DNA from: Halogeometricum sp. S1BR25-6
GTDB lineage: Archaea; Halobacteriota; Halobacteria; Halobacteriales; Haloferacaceae
DNA length: 64,000 nt
Assembly (NCBI RefSeq): GCF_031624495.1
Contig: NZ_JAMQOP010000001.1
Coordinates: forward strand, 186,001-250,000
Direction of reading: 5' to 3'
Under the pieces are notes generated by a model. It was not told the DNA's origin. It saw only the letters and a list, made by a program, of their open reading frames with translations, and ran no database searches. Shown piece by piece: positions 15,572 to 24,674 of the stretch; position 1 is the first letter of the stretch; the number at the start of each line of letters is the position of its first letter. The position numbers were made by a program, and so were the translations under genes.

Positions 15572-16768
15572 TCACGCCTCGTCGCTCTCTGGTTCGACGT
15601 CGTCGAGTTCGCTCCTGTCGTCGTCCGTCTCCTCTCGCGCGCCGCCGCCCACGTCGTCGGCGTCCGCCTCCTCGCGCGCCGCGGCGATGAGGTCGTCCGC
15701 CCCGCGGTCGGCGAGGTCCGCGGCGAACTCCGCGGCCGCGTTCGCGTGGTCGCGCACCGGCAGGTCGCGGTTCGCTTTCACCTCCCTCTCGCCGTCCTCC
15801 GAGAGGACGCGCGCGGTGACGTGGACGTGCTCGCCCTGCAGTTTCGCGTGGACGCCGATGGGCGCGATGCACCCGCCGCCGAGTTCCGAGAGCACCGTCC
15901 GCTCGACGGTGGTCGTCACGCGCGTCCGCGGGTCGTCGAGGGCGTCTCGCATCTGGTCGAGGTTCTCGTGGTCGCGGCGGGCCGTGACGGCGATGGCGCC
16001 CTGTCCGGGCGAGGGGACGAACTCGCTCGGCGGGAGCCGCTGGTAGTCGACGCGGTGGAGCAGCCCCGACCGTTGCAGGCCGGCCTCCGCGAGGACGATG
16101 GCGTCGTACTCCGTCTCCACGTCGCGTTCCAGCGCGCGCCGCTCTATCTCGTCCAAGCCGTTGAACCACTCGTCGATGGAGCGGTCGAACTCCGTCTCGT
16201 ACTCCTCGCCGGAGGCCTTCGCCTCGGCGGCGTTGCCCTTCTTCTCCCTGTCGTCGTCGACGCGGGCCTCGTGCTCCCGTTGGAGCGTCGGCGCGAGCAG
16301 TTTCTCGACACGGGTGTCGACGTTGCCGCGGAGGGGTTCGACCTCCAAATCCGGCCGGGCGGCGAGTATCTGCGCCTTCCGACGGAGCGAGGAGGTGCCG
16401 ACGACCGACCCCGCGGGTAGGTCCTCCAACTCCGTGCCGTCGGTCGTGAGGAGCAGGTCGCCGGCCGCGGCGCGTCCGGGGACGCCGGCGACGACGAGGT
16501 CCGAGGGCTGTTCGGTCGGCATGTCCTTCATCGAGTGGACGGCGGCGTCCAACTCGCCGTCCAGCACCTCCTCGTCGAGGGCGCGGACGAACGCCCCGGT
16601 CTTGCCGAGTCGGTGGATAAGTTCGTCGCGTATCTGGTCGCCGCGCGTGTCCACCTCCACGAGTTCAACGTCGAACCGACGGTCGGCGAGGGCGTCGCGC
16701 ACACTCGCCGCCTGCCGGAGTGCGAGGTCCGAGCCTCGCGTCGCCAGTCGGAGCGTCCCGCGTTTCAT
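15572..16768 (-). CDS. hemC: Hydroxymethylbilane synthase (porphobilinogen deaminase)
   Basis: The enzyme joins four porphobilinogen units into hydroxymethylbilane. Its 398 aa is longer than the usual 310. Catalytic Asp82 is in 'HSMKDMP', and the cysteine that holds the dipyrromethane cofactor is in 'LGGGCIAPIGVHA'. Two additions explain the extra length: a charged insert at about residues 163-207 ('REHEARVDDDREKKGNAAEA' and following) and a 40-residue acidic C-terminal tail. I chose the ATG at 16768 because it gives the canonical 'RGTLRLATRGSDLALRQA' N-terminus; the 13-residue upstream extension has no family support. It is the first gene of the hemC-cobA-hemD operon. Confidence 0.95.
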   Translation of the reverse strand: MKRGTLRLATRGSDLALRQAASVRDALADRRFDVELVEVDTRGDQIRDELIHRLGKTGAFVRALDEEVLDGELDAAVHSMKDMPTEQPSDLVVAGVPGRAAAGDLLLTTDGTELEDLPAGSVVGTSSLRRKAQILAARPDLEVEPLRGNVDTRVEKLLAPTLQREHEARVDDDREKKGNAAEAKASGEEYETEFDRSIDEWFNGLDEIERRALERDVETEYDAIVLAEAGLQRSGLLHRVDYQRLPPSEFVPSPGQGAIAVTARRDHENLDQMRDALDDPRTRVTTTVERTVLSELGGGCIAPIGVHAKLQGEHVHVTARVLSEDGEREVKANRDLPVRDHANAAAEFAADLADRGADDLIAAAREEADADDVGGGAREETDDDRSELDDVEPESDEA

Positions 16769-16898
16769 AGTTACTCGGACGTGGACGCCGCCGAGTGAAA
16801 AGCCCACCAGTTCGCGGCCGCGTACGTGCCGACGAGCGTTTGCTCACCGTCGACGCGCCGACCGGTGCCGATAAGTGTCAACAAGACTCATACTAGGT

Positions 16899-18104
16899 AT
16901 GCGCCTGCCGCGTCTCAGTCGACGCCGACTCGTGGCCGCAGGCGGTCTGTCTCTCGTCGCCGGGTTCGGTCTCGACCCGTCGCTGGCGACGAGCGCCGAG
17001 TCCGGGGCGGCGACCCGGACCGACGGCTGGCCGACGGCCCGTCGCGACCCCGCACGAACCGGGTTCGACCCCGACGGGGACGCCCCGCGCGGCGACTTCT
17101 CCCTTCGGTGGCGGGCGTCCGTTCCTCCCGTCGAATACGAGACGCGGTCGTTCGGCGTCACCGAGGAAACCGTCTACGTCGCCGGCGAGGGTCGACTCGT
17201 CGCCCTCGACGCCGAGAGCGGCGCCGCCCGCTGGCAGGTCTCCGATCGGAAGGCGCGGGGACACGGGCAGCTAAGGTTTAGCGCACCGCCGACGACGGTC
17301 GGCGAAACCGTCGTCGCGGCCTGCGGCTTCCGCGTCTTCGGATTCGACGCGGGCAGCGGTCGATTTCGTTGGGCGTACGATAACGCGGCTCACGGGACTG
17401 CTCCGCTCGTCGTCGGTCGGACGGGGTACTGGCCTAATTGGAACGACGGAATCGCGGTCGTCGACGTCGAGACGGGCATCCCGCGCGAGCGCTCGCCGCT
17501 CCCGGCCGGTCCCTCCTCGACTCCTGATTTCTCGCCGCTCGCCGCCCGCGACGGCATCCTCGTCGGACGCGGCGACGTGCCGGACGAACTGGCCGCGGTC
17601 GATTCGCGGACGGGGACACGTCGGTGGACGGTGGCACTCGACGTCGCGAGTCCGGGCGAAGTTCTCCCTTGTCTCGGTCCCGGCGCCGCTTTCTACGGAA
17701 GCGGACCGCTGTACGCGATTTCGCTCGACGACGGCGAGATCAGGTGGGAGAGTGACGCCGACGTCAGCCACGCAGACTTCCATCCGGTCACCGACGACGA
17801 ACGCGTCTACGCCGTCACGGGCGGCGAACGCTCGGCCGTCGTCGCCTTCGACGCGGAGACGGGCGAACGTGTCTGGCGAACCGTCGCGCCCGTCGAGAGC
17901 GACGCTCCGCCCGCAGTCGTAGACGAGACGCTGTACGCCGCGGCGCCGACGGGATTCGTCGTCCTCGACACCGCGGACGGGACCGAACTCGCACGATTCG
18001 AGGCGAGAGAGAATCCGGGGCGCGCCCGTCCACCGGCCGTCGTCGACGGTACCGTCTACGCCGGCGTGGACCGGGCGCTGTACGCCGTGGAGGGGACGTC
18101 GTGA
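16899..18104 (+). CDS. Tat-exported PQQ-type beta-propeller protein
   Basis: The protein is 401 aa. It begins with a Tat-like signal ('RLSRRRLVAAGGLSLVAG'), without a lipobox cysteine. The mature part consists of repeated 'V(V/Y)..A.DA.(S/T)G...W' blades, about seven of them (for example 'LVALDAESGAARWQVS', 'VVAFDAETGERVWRT'), as in PQQ-dependent dehydrogenase and BamB-like propellers. No catalytic residues for quinone chemistry are evident, so it may be a scaffold or binding protein outside the cell. I chose the ATG at 16899 over an upstream in-frame ATG at 16875 because it places the twin arginines near the N-terminus. It overlaps the next gene by four bases. Confidence 0.8.
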   Translation: MRLPRLSRRRLVAAGGLSLVAGFGLDPSLATSAESGAATRTDGWPTARRDPARTGFDPDGDAPRGDFSLRWRASVPPVEYETRSFGVTEETVYVAGEGRLVALDAESGAARWQVSDRKARGHGQLRFSAPPTTVGETVVAACGFRVFGFDAGSGRFRWAYDNAAHGTAPLVVGRTGYWPNWNDGIAVVDVETGIPRERSPLPAGPSSTPDFSPLAARDGILVGRGDVPDELAAVDSRTGTRRWTVALDVASPGEVLPCLGPGAAFYGSGPLYAISLDDGEIRWESDADVSHADFHPVTDDERVYAVTGGERSAVVAFDAETGERVWRTVAPVESDAPPAVVDETLYAAAPTGFVVLDTADGTELARFEARENPGRARPPAVVDGTVYAGVDRALYAVEGTS

Positions 18105-18568
18105 GCGACGGGTCGGGCGACCGACCGGGGGACGGTTCGAGCCTTGGAAATACCGCTTTTTGGGGCGTTTGGGAGTTCCTTCGATTCGTCGGTCTCTGGG
18201 TGGCGTTCGCCACCGTGCTCAACCCGCTTCCGGTCGTCGTGCACACCGCGCTGGTCACCGAATCGCTCTCTCAGGCTCGGACCGCGGCTCAGGTCTTCGC
18301 TCTCGTCGCTGCCAGCATCACGTACGGGCGATATCCGAGAACGTCGGCGATCAAGCTCTGGGGCGTGGGGCTCGCCTCCTCGGTCCTGTTCGGCGTCGTC
18401 GCGTCCGCCGTGGGTGCGTCGAATCCGCCGGTCAGCGGGTCTCCTTTCGTCGCTCTCCGACTCTTCCTACTGTGGGCCGGGTCGCTGGCCCTCTCGGCGG
18501 GACTCCTGTGGAACTGGTGGCGCGGCGAAGACGCGGAACGGAAAGGGGACGAGAGGCCGACCGCGTAG
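18101..18568 (+). CDS. Membrane protein coupled to the propeller gene
   Basis: The protein is 155 aa with three to four hydrophobic helices (about residues 24-50, 62-75, 84-103 and 116-140). The GTG start overlaps the stop of the propeller gene (GTGA), so the two are translationally coupled and may act together at the membrane. The family is not recognised and no catalytic motif is visible. The N-terminus (first 15 residues) is Gly-, Ser- and Asp-rich, and the last 15 residues are charged. Confidence 0.7.
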   Translation: MSDGSGDRPGDGSSLGNTAFWGVWEFLRFVGLWVAFATVLNPLPVVVHTALVTESLSQARTAAQVFALVAASITYGRYPRTSAIKLWGVGLASSVLFGVVASAVGASNPPVSGSPFVALRLFLLWAGSLALSAGLLWNWWRGEDAERKGDERPTA

Positions 18569-18578
18569 CTGACTCGAC

Positions 18579-19055
18579 TCAGGGCGTGCCGACCGCCTCG
18601 TGCCGGCGGTAGAGGTAGTAGAGGCCGAACGGGACGCTCACGGTGAACGCCGTCACGACGACGCCCGCGAGGGCGACAAGCCCGTACAGCACGGGGTCGG
18701 GCGACCACGTCGACTCCGGCGCGTCCGAGAGCGCCCGCGCGTCGACGTAGACGGCTATCGGGAACAGTACCGAGCAGACGAGGCCGACGAGGGCCGCGAG
18801 GCCGCCGAAGACGACCATCGCGCCGACCGTCAGTATCCCGCCCGTGAGGAAGACGTCGAACAGGAAGCCGACGAAGAACAGGGCGCCGCCGACCAGCGAG
18901 AGGACGAACAGCGGAATCGGCGCGGCGATCCAGTACCACCAGTTCGAGTCGACCGACGCGTACGGCAGCAGGTCGCCTATCGGGTCGTCGTAGCCGCCGC
19001 TTCCGGCGGCGCTCGCACCGGTGTTTCGAGTCCGCGCGGAGGGTGGCTCGTCCAT
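18579..19055 (-). CDS. Membrane protein, unknown function
   Basis: The protein is 158 aa with a disordered Ser/Gly-rich N-terminus of about 40 residues, then about four hydrophobic helices ('FVLSLVGGALFFVGFLFDV', 'ILTVGAMVVFGGLAALVGLV', and others). It ends with an amphipathic 'YYLYRRHEAVGTP'. I chose the ATG at 19055; a nine-residue upstream extension has no support. It converges with the 18101 gene with a ten-base gap. The family is not recognised. Confidence 0.65.
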   Translation of the reverse strand: MDEPPSARTRNTGASAAGSGGYDDPIGDLLPYASVDSNWWYWIAAPIPLFVLSLVGGALFFVGFLFDVFLTGGILTVGAMVVFGGLAALVGLVCSVLFPIAVYVDARALSDAPESTWSPDPVLYGLVALAGVVVTAFTVSVPFGLYYLYRRHEAVGTP

Positions 19056-19201
19056 ACCGAAAACGACGCGCCCCCGGCACAAAAACGCTCCCGGGTGCGG
19101 CGCGGAACGGACCGTTCGACGGCCGAGACGGCGGGAAACCTTCGACTCGCTGACGAGCCGATGCGAACAGACATTTCTACGCTCGCGCCGTACCCGGTTC
19201 C

Positions 19202-19972
19202 ATGTCGCGCCTCGTCGAGGCGTTCCGCGTCGTGTTCGCCGTCGCCAGAGGCGTCCGCGAGCACGAGGTCGAGTACCCGGCGGCGTCGCTGGCGTACTAC
19301 GGGTTCATCTCGCTGTTCCCGCTCCTCGTATTGGTGCTGGCGGTGCTGAGCCAACCGGCCGCCGAGGCGGTCCGAACGGCGACGCCGTCGTTTCTCACCC
19401 CCAGCACGCGGCAGTTGGTGTACGAGGCGACGGCGAACCAGACCGGACGGACCGGGGCCATCCTCCTGTCCGGCGCCGTCCTCCTGTGGAGCGGCGCACA
19501 CCTCACGTTCGGCTTCCGCGCGGTCGTCGAACGCGCCGAGGGGTCGGTCGGGGGGTCGCTCCCGGCTATCGCCCGCGACGCCGTCTGCGTCGTCGGGTCG
19601 CTGGGGTTGGCGGTAGTGTCTATCGGTCTCGCCAGCGCCTTCTTCTCGACGTTCCTGGCCCCGTCGGAAATCGTCGGCGTGGGGCTGTTCGCCGTCCTGA
19701 CAGTCGTGTTCCTTCCGCTGTACTACGTGCCGTCCCGCCTCGTCACCTCGCTCCGGGCGGCGGTCCCGGGGGCGGTCCTCGCCGCCGCGGGGTGGACCGC
19801 GCTGTTGGGCGTCGCGCACGTCTACTCCGTCAACGCCGACCAGTACGCCGTCTTCGGCGCCATCAGCGGCATCATCATCGTCCTCACGAGCGTCTACACC
19901 GGGGCGATGCTCCTCTTCGTCGGCGTCATCCTCAACGCGACGCTCGCCTCGCGGCGCCGGAGCGCCGCCTGA
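19202..19972 (+). CDS. YihY/UPF0761 family membrane protein
   Basis: The protein is 256 aa with about six membrane helices. The diagnostic N-terminal 'EVEYPAASLAYYGFISLFPLLV' and the C-terminal 'YSVNADQYAVFGAISGIIIVL' match the YihY family, once annotated as ribonuclease BN. These are now thought to be membrane proteins, possibly transporters, and have no nuclease motif. It converges with hemL with a 12-base gap. The specific role is unknown. Confidence 0.88.
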   Translation: MSRLVEAFRVVFAVARGVREHEVEYPAASLAYYGFISLFPLLVLVLAVLSQPAAEAVRTATPSFLTPSTRQLVYEATANQTGRTGAILLSGAVLLWSGAHLTFGFRAVVERAEGSVGGSLPAIARDAVCVVGSLGLAVVSIGLASAFFSTFLAPSEIVGVGLFAVLTVVFLPLYYVPSRLVTSLRAAVPGAVLAAAGWTALLGVAHVYSVNADQYAVFGAISGIIIVLTSVYTGAMLLFVGVILNATLASRRRSAA

Positions 19973-19984
19973 CCGCGTAGAGCC

Positions 19985-21322
19985 CTATAGAACCTCTTTG
20001 TACGCCTCCAGCGTCTCCTCGATGTCCTCGTCGGTGTGGGCGTAGGAGACGAACTGCGACTCGAACTGGTTCGCGGTGAGGAAGATGCCCCGGTCTTTCA
20101 TCTCCTGCCAGAAAATGCGCTCCCAGCGCTCCGTCCCGGCGTTCTGGATGTCCGAGGCGTCCTTCGGGCAGTGGTCGTAGCGCGGGCAGTCCGGGCGCTG
20201 TTCGCACCCGGCCTCGCAGGCGTCGGCGAGGTCCGACGGCGCCTCGCGCGTGAACACCGTCTTGAACATCGAGTCCGTCCCGACGACGGTGTAGGCGGGC
20301 GCTTGGTCCTCGACGATGTCCGTGATTCCCCGTCGAAGCTTCTCTCCGAGGCGATTCACGTGCTCGTACACGTCGTTCTCGGCGGCGAACTTCAGGTACT
20401 CGTAGCCCGCGGCCATCGTCACCGGATGCCCCGAGAACGTCCCCGACTGGAAGACGGGGCCGGCGGGAGAGAACTGCTCCAGTATCTCCGATTTCCCGCC
20501 GATGGCGCCGACGGGGAACCCGCCGCCGATTATCTTCCCGAAGGTGGTCACGTCCGGCGTGACGCCGTACTTCCCCTGCGCGCACTGGAGGCCGCCGACG
20601 CGGAACCCGGTGATGACCTCGTCGAATATCAGCAGCGAGTCGTGCTCCTCGGTCACGTCGCGGAGGTGTTCGAGGTAGCCGTCGACGGGGAGGACGATGC
20701 CGTTGTTGCCGAGGATGGGTTCGGTGAGAACGGCGGCGATGTCCTCGCCGTGCTCTTCGAACACCTGGTTCATCGTCTCGAAGTCGTTGAACGGGACCGG
20801 AATCGTGTGCTCGGCGAACGCCTCGGGGATGCCGCTGGTGCTGGGGTGGACGTCGCCGGGTTCGCCCTCGACGAGCGTCGACTCCTGCGCGCCGTGGTAA
20901 CCGCCCTGCATGACGACGATTTTGTCGCGGCCGGTGTAGCCGCGGGCGAGGCGGACGGCCGAGACGGTGGCTTCTGTCCCACTGTTGACGAAGCGAATCA
21001 TCTCGACGGAGGGGACGTGCCGCGCGACGAACTCCGCGTGTTCGACCTCTACCTCGGTCGGCGCGCCGTACATCGGCCCCTCGGAGGCGTGCGACTGGAC
21101 GGCCGACCGAACCGGTTCCGGCATGTCGTGGCCGTACAGGAGGGGGCCGTAGCCCATCGCGTAGTCGAGATAGCGGTTGCCGTCGGCGTCGACGACGTGC
21201 GCGCCGTCGCCGCGTTCGACGAAGAAGGGGTAGGGTCGCGTCGCCCGCACCGAAGAGTTCACGCCGCCCGGCATGACCGACAGCGCCCGGTCGTACAGCG
21301 AACGGGACTCGTCGTGGTTCAT
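19985..21322 (-). CDS. hemL: Glutamate-1-semialdehyde 2,1-aminomutase
   Basis: The PLP enzyme makes 5-aminolevulinate from glutamate 1-semialdehyde in the C5 pathway. The protein is 445 aa, normal. The N-terminal '[18 protein letters not shown]' and '[19 protein letters not shown]' match the family. The active-site lysine is in '[18 protein letters not shown]' and '[10 protein letters not shown]' carries the PLP-binding Asp. Between about residues 370 and 390 a cysteine-containing segment ('[18 protein letters not shown]') adds four cysteines that could hold a metal; haloarchaeal homologues I recall have it too. hemB lies 5 kb away on the same strand. Confidence 0.95.
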   Translation of the reverse strand: MNHDESRSLYDRALSVMPGGVNSSVRATRPYPFFVERGDGAHVVDADGNRYLDYAMGYGPLLYGHDMPEPVRSAVQSHASEGPMYGAPTEVEVEHAEFVARHVPSVEMIRFVNSGTEATVSAVRLARGYTGRDKIVVMQGGYHGAQESTLVEGEPGDVHPSTSGIPEAFAEHTIPVPFNDFETMNQVFEEHGEDIAAVLTEPILGNNGIVLPVDGYLEHLRDVTEEHDSLLIFDEVITGFRVGGLQCAQGKYGVTPDVTTFGKIIGGGFPVGAIGGKSEILEQFSPAGPVFQSGTFSGHPVTMAAGYEYLKFAAENDVYEHVNRLGEKLRRGITDIVEDQAPAYTVVGTDSMFKTVFTREAPSDLADACEAGCEQRPDCPRYDHCPKDASDIQNAGTERWERIFWQEMKDRGIFLTANQFESQFVSYAHTDEDIEETLEAYKEVL

Positions 21323-21403
21323 GGACGGGCGTTCGGACGGTACTGAAAAAGAAGTACTGGGTTCGGCAGCCGATAGCGGGGGGCTGCGCCTGCTCTCGAC
21401 CCG

Positions 21404-22105
21404 TCATTCCAACCATCGGACGACCGCCGGCGCCTCCTCCTCCTCGTTCGGGTCGGGCGCGTAGCGGTCCGCGACCAGCAGACCGACGGCGTCGTTCAGC
21501 GCGTGGACGGCGATGAGCGCCGGCAGCGACCGGAACCAGAGGTAGAGGAGCGTCGTCACCAGCGCCGGTTGGGCGATGCGGAGGACGGCCTGTCGGTCCC
21601 ACGTGTCGCCGAGGTGCCCGAGGGTAAAGGCGACGAAGGCGACGACGCCCGCGAACGGGACGCTCCCGGTCAGGGCGGCGAGTCGCTCGACGGCGTAGCC
21701 GTGGTACGGAATCTCCTCCGTGACGCCCGCCGTCGCCGCGACGAACAGGCGTTCGGGCACCGACAGCGCCGCGAACGAGCCGATTCCCTCCGCGAGGCTC
21801 TCGCCGCCGTCGCCGACGCGGGCCCAGAGGGGCGCGAGGAGGAGGTTCGTCCCGAGCATCGCCGCGAGGCCCACGCCGACCTGCCAGACGAGGACGGACA
21901 CCGAGTCGACGCGCCACCCGATGGAGGCCAGCGTCTTCCCCTCGGCGGCGACGACGAGGAGGATGACGGCGGGCACGACCCACTTCCAGACGTGGTCCGA
22001 GAGCGTGCCGCCGGTCCACCCGAACCGCTCGCGCAGTCGGTGTAGCGACTCGAAGCCGACGAGGGCGACGACGAGTCCGACCGCGGTGACCGGCGTGAGG
22101 TCCAC
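21404..22105 (-). CDS. CPBP-family intramembrane glutamic protease
   Basis: The protein is 233 aa with about six to seven membrane helices. The ABI/CPBP motifs are present: motif 1 'GVTEEIPYHGYAVERLAAL' (Glu-Glu, with 'PYHGY' in place of the common 'xxxR'), motif 2 'FVAFTLGHLGD', and motif 3 'ALIAVHALNDAVG'. The family includes CAAX prenyl proteases and bacteriocin-immunity proteins; archaeal members have unknown substrates. It is monocistronic with an upstream AT-rich gap of about 90 bases before glnK. Confidence 0.85.
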   Translation of the reverse strand: MDLTPVTAVGLVVALVGFESLHRLRERFGWTGGTLSDHVWKWVVPAVILLVVAAEGKTLASIGWRVDSVSVLVWQVGVGLAAMLGTNLLLAPLWARVGDGGESLAEGIGSFAALSVPERLFVAATAGVTEEIPYHGYAVERLAALTGSVPFAGVVAFVAFTLGHLGDTWDRQAVLRIAQPALVTTLLYLWFRSLPALIAVHALNDAVGLLVADRYAPDPNEEEEAPAVVRWLE

Positions 22106-22195
22106 GTTCTCCGTCGCGTCGTTGGACCGCTTGGCTCTTTTCGTCTCCGGTCCGGCGGACGAGCGGGTGCCGCGAGAAAAGCAGGTCGCCCGCTT

Positions 22196-22564
22196 CTACA
22201 CCGCGTCGCGGCCGGTCTTTCCGGTCCGAATCTGGACGGCGCTGTCGACGGGGGTGACGAACACCTTCCCGTCGCCGGGTTCGCCCGTGTGCGCACCGTC
22301 CGCGATGGCGTCGACGACGTCCTCGGCCGGGATGTCGGCGACGACGCACTCTATCTTGACTTTCTGGTGGAGGTCGACCGTGTACTCCTCGCCGCGCCAC
22401 TGGCCCTTCTTTGCAGGTTGGGAACCGCGGCCGGAGACGTTCGTCACCGTCAGCGACGGCGCGCCGGCCTCCGCCAGCGAGCGTTTCACGTCCGACAACT
22501 TGTCCGGTCGGACGACGGCCGTTACCATCTTGATCTCTCCGTCGTTCGGCAGTTCTTCGCTCAT
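22196..22564 (-). CDS. glnK: P-II nitrogen regulatory protein (copy 1)
   Basis: The protein is 122 aa, normal length plus about eight N-terminal residues. The T-loop has '[14 protein letters not shown]' with Tyr61 at the position of the uridylylated tyrosine in bacteria; the B-loop region '[15 protein letters not shown]' is intact. P-II trimers bind ATP/ADP and 2-oxoglutarate and plug the Amt channel. The gene starts three bases after the stop of amt copy 1, so it pairs with that channel. The second copy at 24315 is closely similar. Confidence 0.94.
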   Translation of the reverse strand: MSEELPNDGEIKMVTAVVRPDKLSDVKRSLAEAGAPSLTVTNVSGRGSQPAKKGQWRGEEYTVDLHQKVKIECVVADIPAEDVVDAIADGAHTGEPGDGKVFVTPVDSAVQIRTGKTGRDAV

Positions 22565-22567
22565 AGT

Positions 22568-24001
22568 TCAGTTGTCTCTATCATCCGTGGTAGTATTTTG
22601 CACGCCGCTGTAACTCCCGCCGTCGGACATCCGGTCCGACGAGGGTCGCGAACTCCCGGTTCGCTCACCGCCGTCCATCCGGACGCCGCCGTCCACCCGG
22701 ACGGCCTCGTCCCGGCCGCCGAACTCGGGGTAAGTATCGACGCCGTGTTCGGAGGCGTCGAGTCCTTCGAGTTCGTGCTCGCGGCTGACGCGCGTCTCGC
22801 CCGCGGCGCGGAACGCGCCGAAGACGGCCGCGGTGGCCGCGAACGTCCACGCGGCGATGACGGCGACGCCGACGACCTGCGGGACGAGCAGTTCGATGAA
22901 GCCGGCGTTCCCGGCCCAGAGGTCGGTCGCGAAGACGGGGTACAGGAGCGCCCCGAGGACGCCCGCGGAGCCGTGAACCGGGAAGACGGCGCAGACGTCG
23001 TCTATCTTCAGCCGCTTCTCGATGAACTCGAAGACGATGGGCAGTTGCGCGCCGCCGACGAGGCCGACGGCGATGGCGCCCGGCCAGACGATGGCGTCCG
23101 CGATGGACGTGATGGCGACGAGGCCGGCGAGGACGCCGTTGGCGACGTACAGCGTGTCGACCTTCCCGGTCTTTATCATCGAGAGGCCGCCCGCGCCGAT
23201 GGCGCCCGCGGCCATGCCGAGGGTGGTGACGAGGGCGACGCGGCCGACGTAGGCGAACGACCCAAGTGTGACGCCGTCGGCCTCGGAGTACGCCAGCGGC
23301 GAGGCGGCGGTGCCGACGTTGAAGCCGTACCAGCCGAACGCGAGGATGAGCGTTCCGAGGACGGCGAACGTCATCGAGTGACCGGGGATGACGTTCACGG
23401 AGCCGTCGTCGTTGTAGCGGTCCATCCGCGGGCCGATTATCCACGCGGCCGTGAGACCGGCGATGCCGCCCATCGCGTGGACGATGACGCCGCCGGCGAA
23501 GTCGTGGAAGCCGAGGACCGAGAGGAAGCCGCCGGCCCAGGTGAAGCCGACGACGACGGGGTAGATGACCCCGGCGAGCAGAATCGTGTAGGTGATGTAC
23601 GCGCGGAGTTTCGCGCGGCCGGCGACGGCGCCGGAGACGATGGTCGCGGCGGTCATGGCGAACACGGCCCCGAAGAGCCAGTTCACCCACGCCCCCGCCG
23701 CGCCCTCCGCGGGCATGTAGAGGTCGGTGAACGCGCCGAGGACGTCGGCGCCGCCGCCCCCGGTGGCGCCCCCGACGATGGTCGAGAGGGCGGCTCCGAG
23801 GAGGAAGTAGACCGTCACCCCGACGGACCACGTCAGGAGGTTCTTAGTCAACTGATTGGCGACGTTCTTCGAGCGGACCTGCCCCGCCTCCAGCATGGCG
23901 AAGCCGGCGTGCATGAAGAAGATGAGGAAGGTGACGGTGAGGACCCACACCATGTTCACCCCCTCGACGACTGTCGCGAGGTCGGACTGCAGTGGTGTCA
24001 C
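22568..24001 (-). CDS. amt: Ammonium transporter (copy 1)
   Basis: The Amt/Rh-family channel has 477 aa and 11 predicted membrane helices. Typical segments are 'FLIFFMHAGFAMLEAGQVRSK', 'FDFAGGVIVHAMGGIAGL' (written here 'HDFAGGVIVHAMGG', with the pore His) and 'VFPVHGSAGVLGALL' (second pore His). The C-terminal tail, about 80 residues after 'GETRVSREHELEGLDASEHG', is cytoplasmic and acidic, the site where GlnK would bind. It forms an amt-glnK pair with the downstream gene; the upstream 313-base gap holds the promoter region. Confidence 0.94.
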   Translation of the reverse strand: MTPLQSDLATVVEGVNMVWVLTVTFLIFFMHAGFAMLEAGQVRSKNVANQLTKNLLTWSVGVTVYFLLGAALSTIVGGATGGGGADVLGAFTDLYMPAEGAAGAWVNWLFGAVFAMTAATIVSGAVAGRAKLRAYITYTILLAGVIYPVVVGFTWAGGFLSVLGFHDFAGGVIVHAMGGIAGLTAAWIIGPRMDRYNDDGSVNVIPGHSMTFAVLGTLILAFGWYGFNVGTAASPLAYSEADGVTLGSFAYVGRVALVTTLGMAAGAIGAGGLSMIKTGKVDTLYVANGVLAGLVAITSIADAIVWPGAIAVGLVGGAQLPIVFEFIEKRLKIDDVCAVFPVHGSAGVLGALLYPVFATDLWAGNAGFIELLVPQVVGVAVIAAWTFAATAAVFGAFRAAGETRVSREHELEGLDASEHGVDTYPEFGGRDEAVRVDGGVRMDGGERTGSSRPSSDRMSDGGSYSGVQNTTTDDRDN

Positions 24002-24196
24002 GTGACGATACCTCCGTTCGATGGTGCTCCAGGCAAGCTTGGACGTTCGTTCATCAGTAGTCGTATTCGCGTTGGTTCGTGACGCGAAGCGTGGAAGATT
24101 CTATCTGGTTACACACGTATAAGGATAATCGTTGACAAACGTCTATTCGATGGGAGTATTATCGACATTCGTCCGCTCTACAATCGGATAATAGCT

Positions 24197-24206
24197 ATAT
24201 AAGGTC
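24197..24206 (-). promoter_or_regulatory. Candidate TATA element of amt copy 1
   Basis: On the minus strand this reads GACCTTATAT, followed by AGC. The identical ten bases occur at 26214-26223, 185 bases before amt copy 2 (here about 200). If used, the amt mRNAs would carry leaders of about 165 bases. Confidence 0.4.
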
Positions 24207-24221
24207 GTATCGTACGCGGAT

Positions 24222-24240
24222 TTTGGCAACTGTTGCCAAA
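24222..24240. promoter_or_regulatory. Perfect inverted repeat, candidate operator
   Basis: TTTGGCAACTGTTGCCAAA has 9-bp arms around a single T. It lies about 20 bases upstream of the candidate TATA element of amt copy 1, the position of an activator or repressor site. It does not occur in front of copy 2. Confidence 0.5.
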
Positions 24241-24314
24241 TTATCTGACGCGCGTTTTATTTAAAATATGACAGACAGACGAACGAGGAGACTCCACGGG
24301 GCCGCGGCGCGCGC

Positions 24315-24674
24315 CTACACCGCGTCCAGTCCGTTCTTGCCGGTCCGCACCTGCACGGCGCTGTCGACGGGCATGACGAACACCTTCCCGTCTCCGGGTT
24401 CGCCCGTGTGGGCGGCGTCACGGATGGCCTCGACGACGTCCTCGGCCGGGATGTCCGCGATGAAGCACTCTATCTTGACTTTCTGGTGGAGGTCGACCGT
24501 GTACTCCTCGCCGCGCCACTGGCCCTTCTTGGCGGGTTGGGAGCCGCGGCCGGAGACGTTCGTCACCGTCAGCGACGGCGCGCCGACCTCCGCGAGACCG
24601 CGCTTCACGTCCGCGAGCTTGTCCGGTCGGATGACCGCCATCACCATCTTGATTTCGCCGTCGTTCGCGCTCAT
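24315..24674 (-). CDS. glnK: P-II nitrogen regulatory protein (copy 2)
   Basis: The protein is 119 aa. T-loop '[14 protein letters not shown]' (Tyr58) is identical to copy 1, as is most of the C-terminal half. Differences cluster at the N-terminus and at scattered positions (for example 'VVADI' in copy 1 against 'FIADI' here). The start ATG overlaps the stop of amt copy 2 by four bases. Two P-II proteins can form mixed trimers and may respond to different channels. Confidence 0.94.
   Translation of the reverse strand: MSANDGEIKMVMAVIRPDKLADVKRGLAEVGAPSLTVTNVSGRGSQPAKKGQWRGEEYTVDLHQKVKIECFIADIPAEDVVEAIRDAAHTGEPGDGKVFVMPVDSAVQVRTGKNGLDAV

Larger units (their letters stand above)
24002..24314. 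promoter_or_regulatory. AT-rich regulatory region before amt copy 1
   Basis: This 313-base gap separates amt copy 1 from glnK copy 2 and is markedly AT-richer than its surroundings. It holds a perfect inverted repeat at 24222-24240, a minus-strand TATA-like box (GACCTTATAT, 24206-24197) about 200 bases before the amt start, and GGATAATCGTTGAC at 24123-24136. The last two have close counterparts before amt copy 2. I see no gene. Confidence 0.6.

Noticed and set aside
19932-22400. 822-codon minus-strand frame across hemL, the CPBP gene and part of glnK
   Set aside because: It runs through three well-supported genes in another frame and is Arg-rich, the usual artefact of this base composition.
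22289-24082. 597-codon plus-strand frame opposite amt copy 1
   Set aside because: Antisense shadow. The same type of frame is opposite amt copy 2 (24785-26083). No family resemblance.
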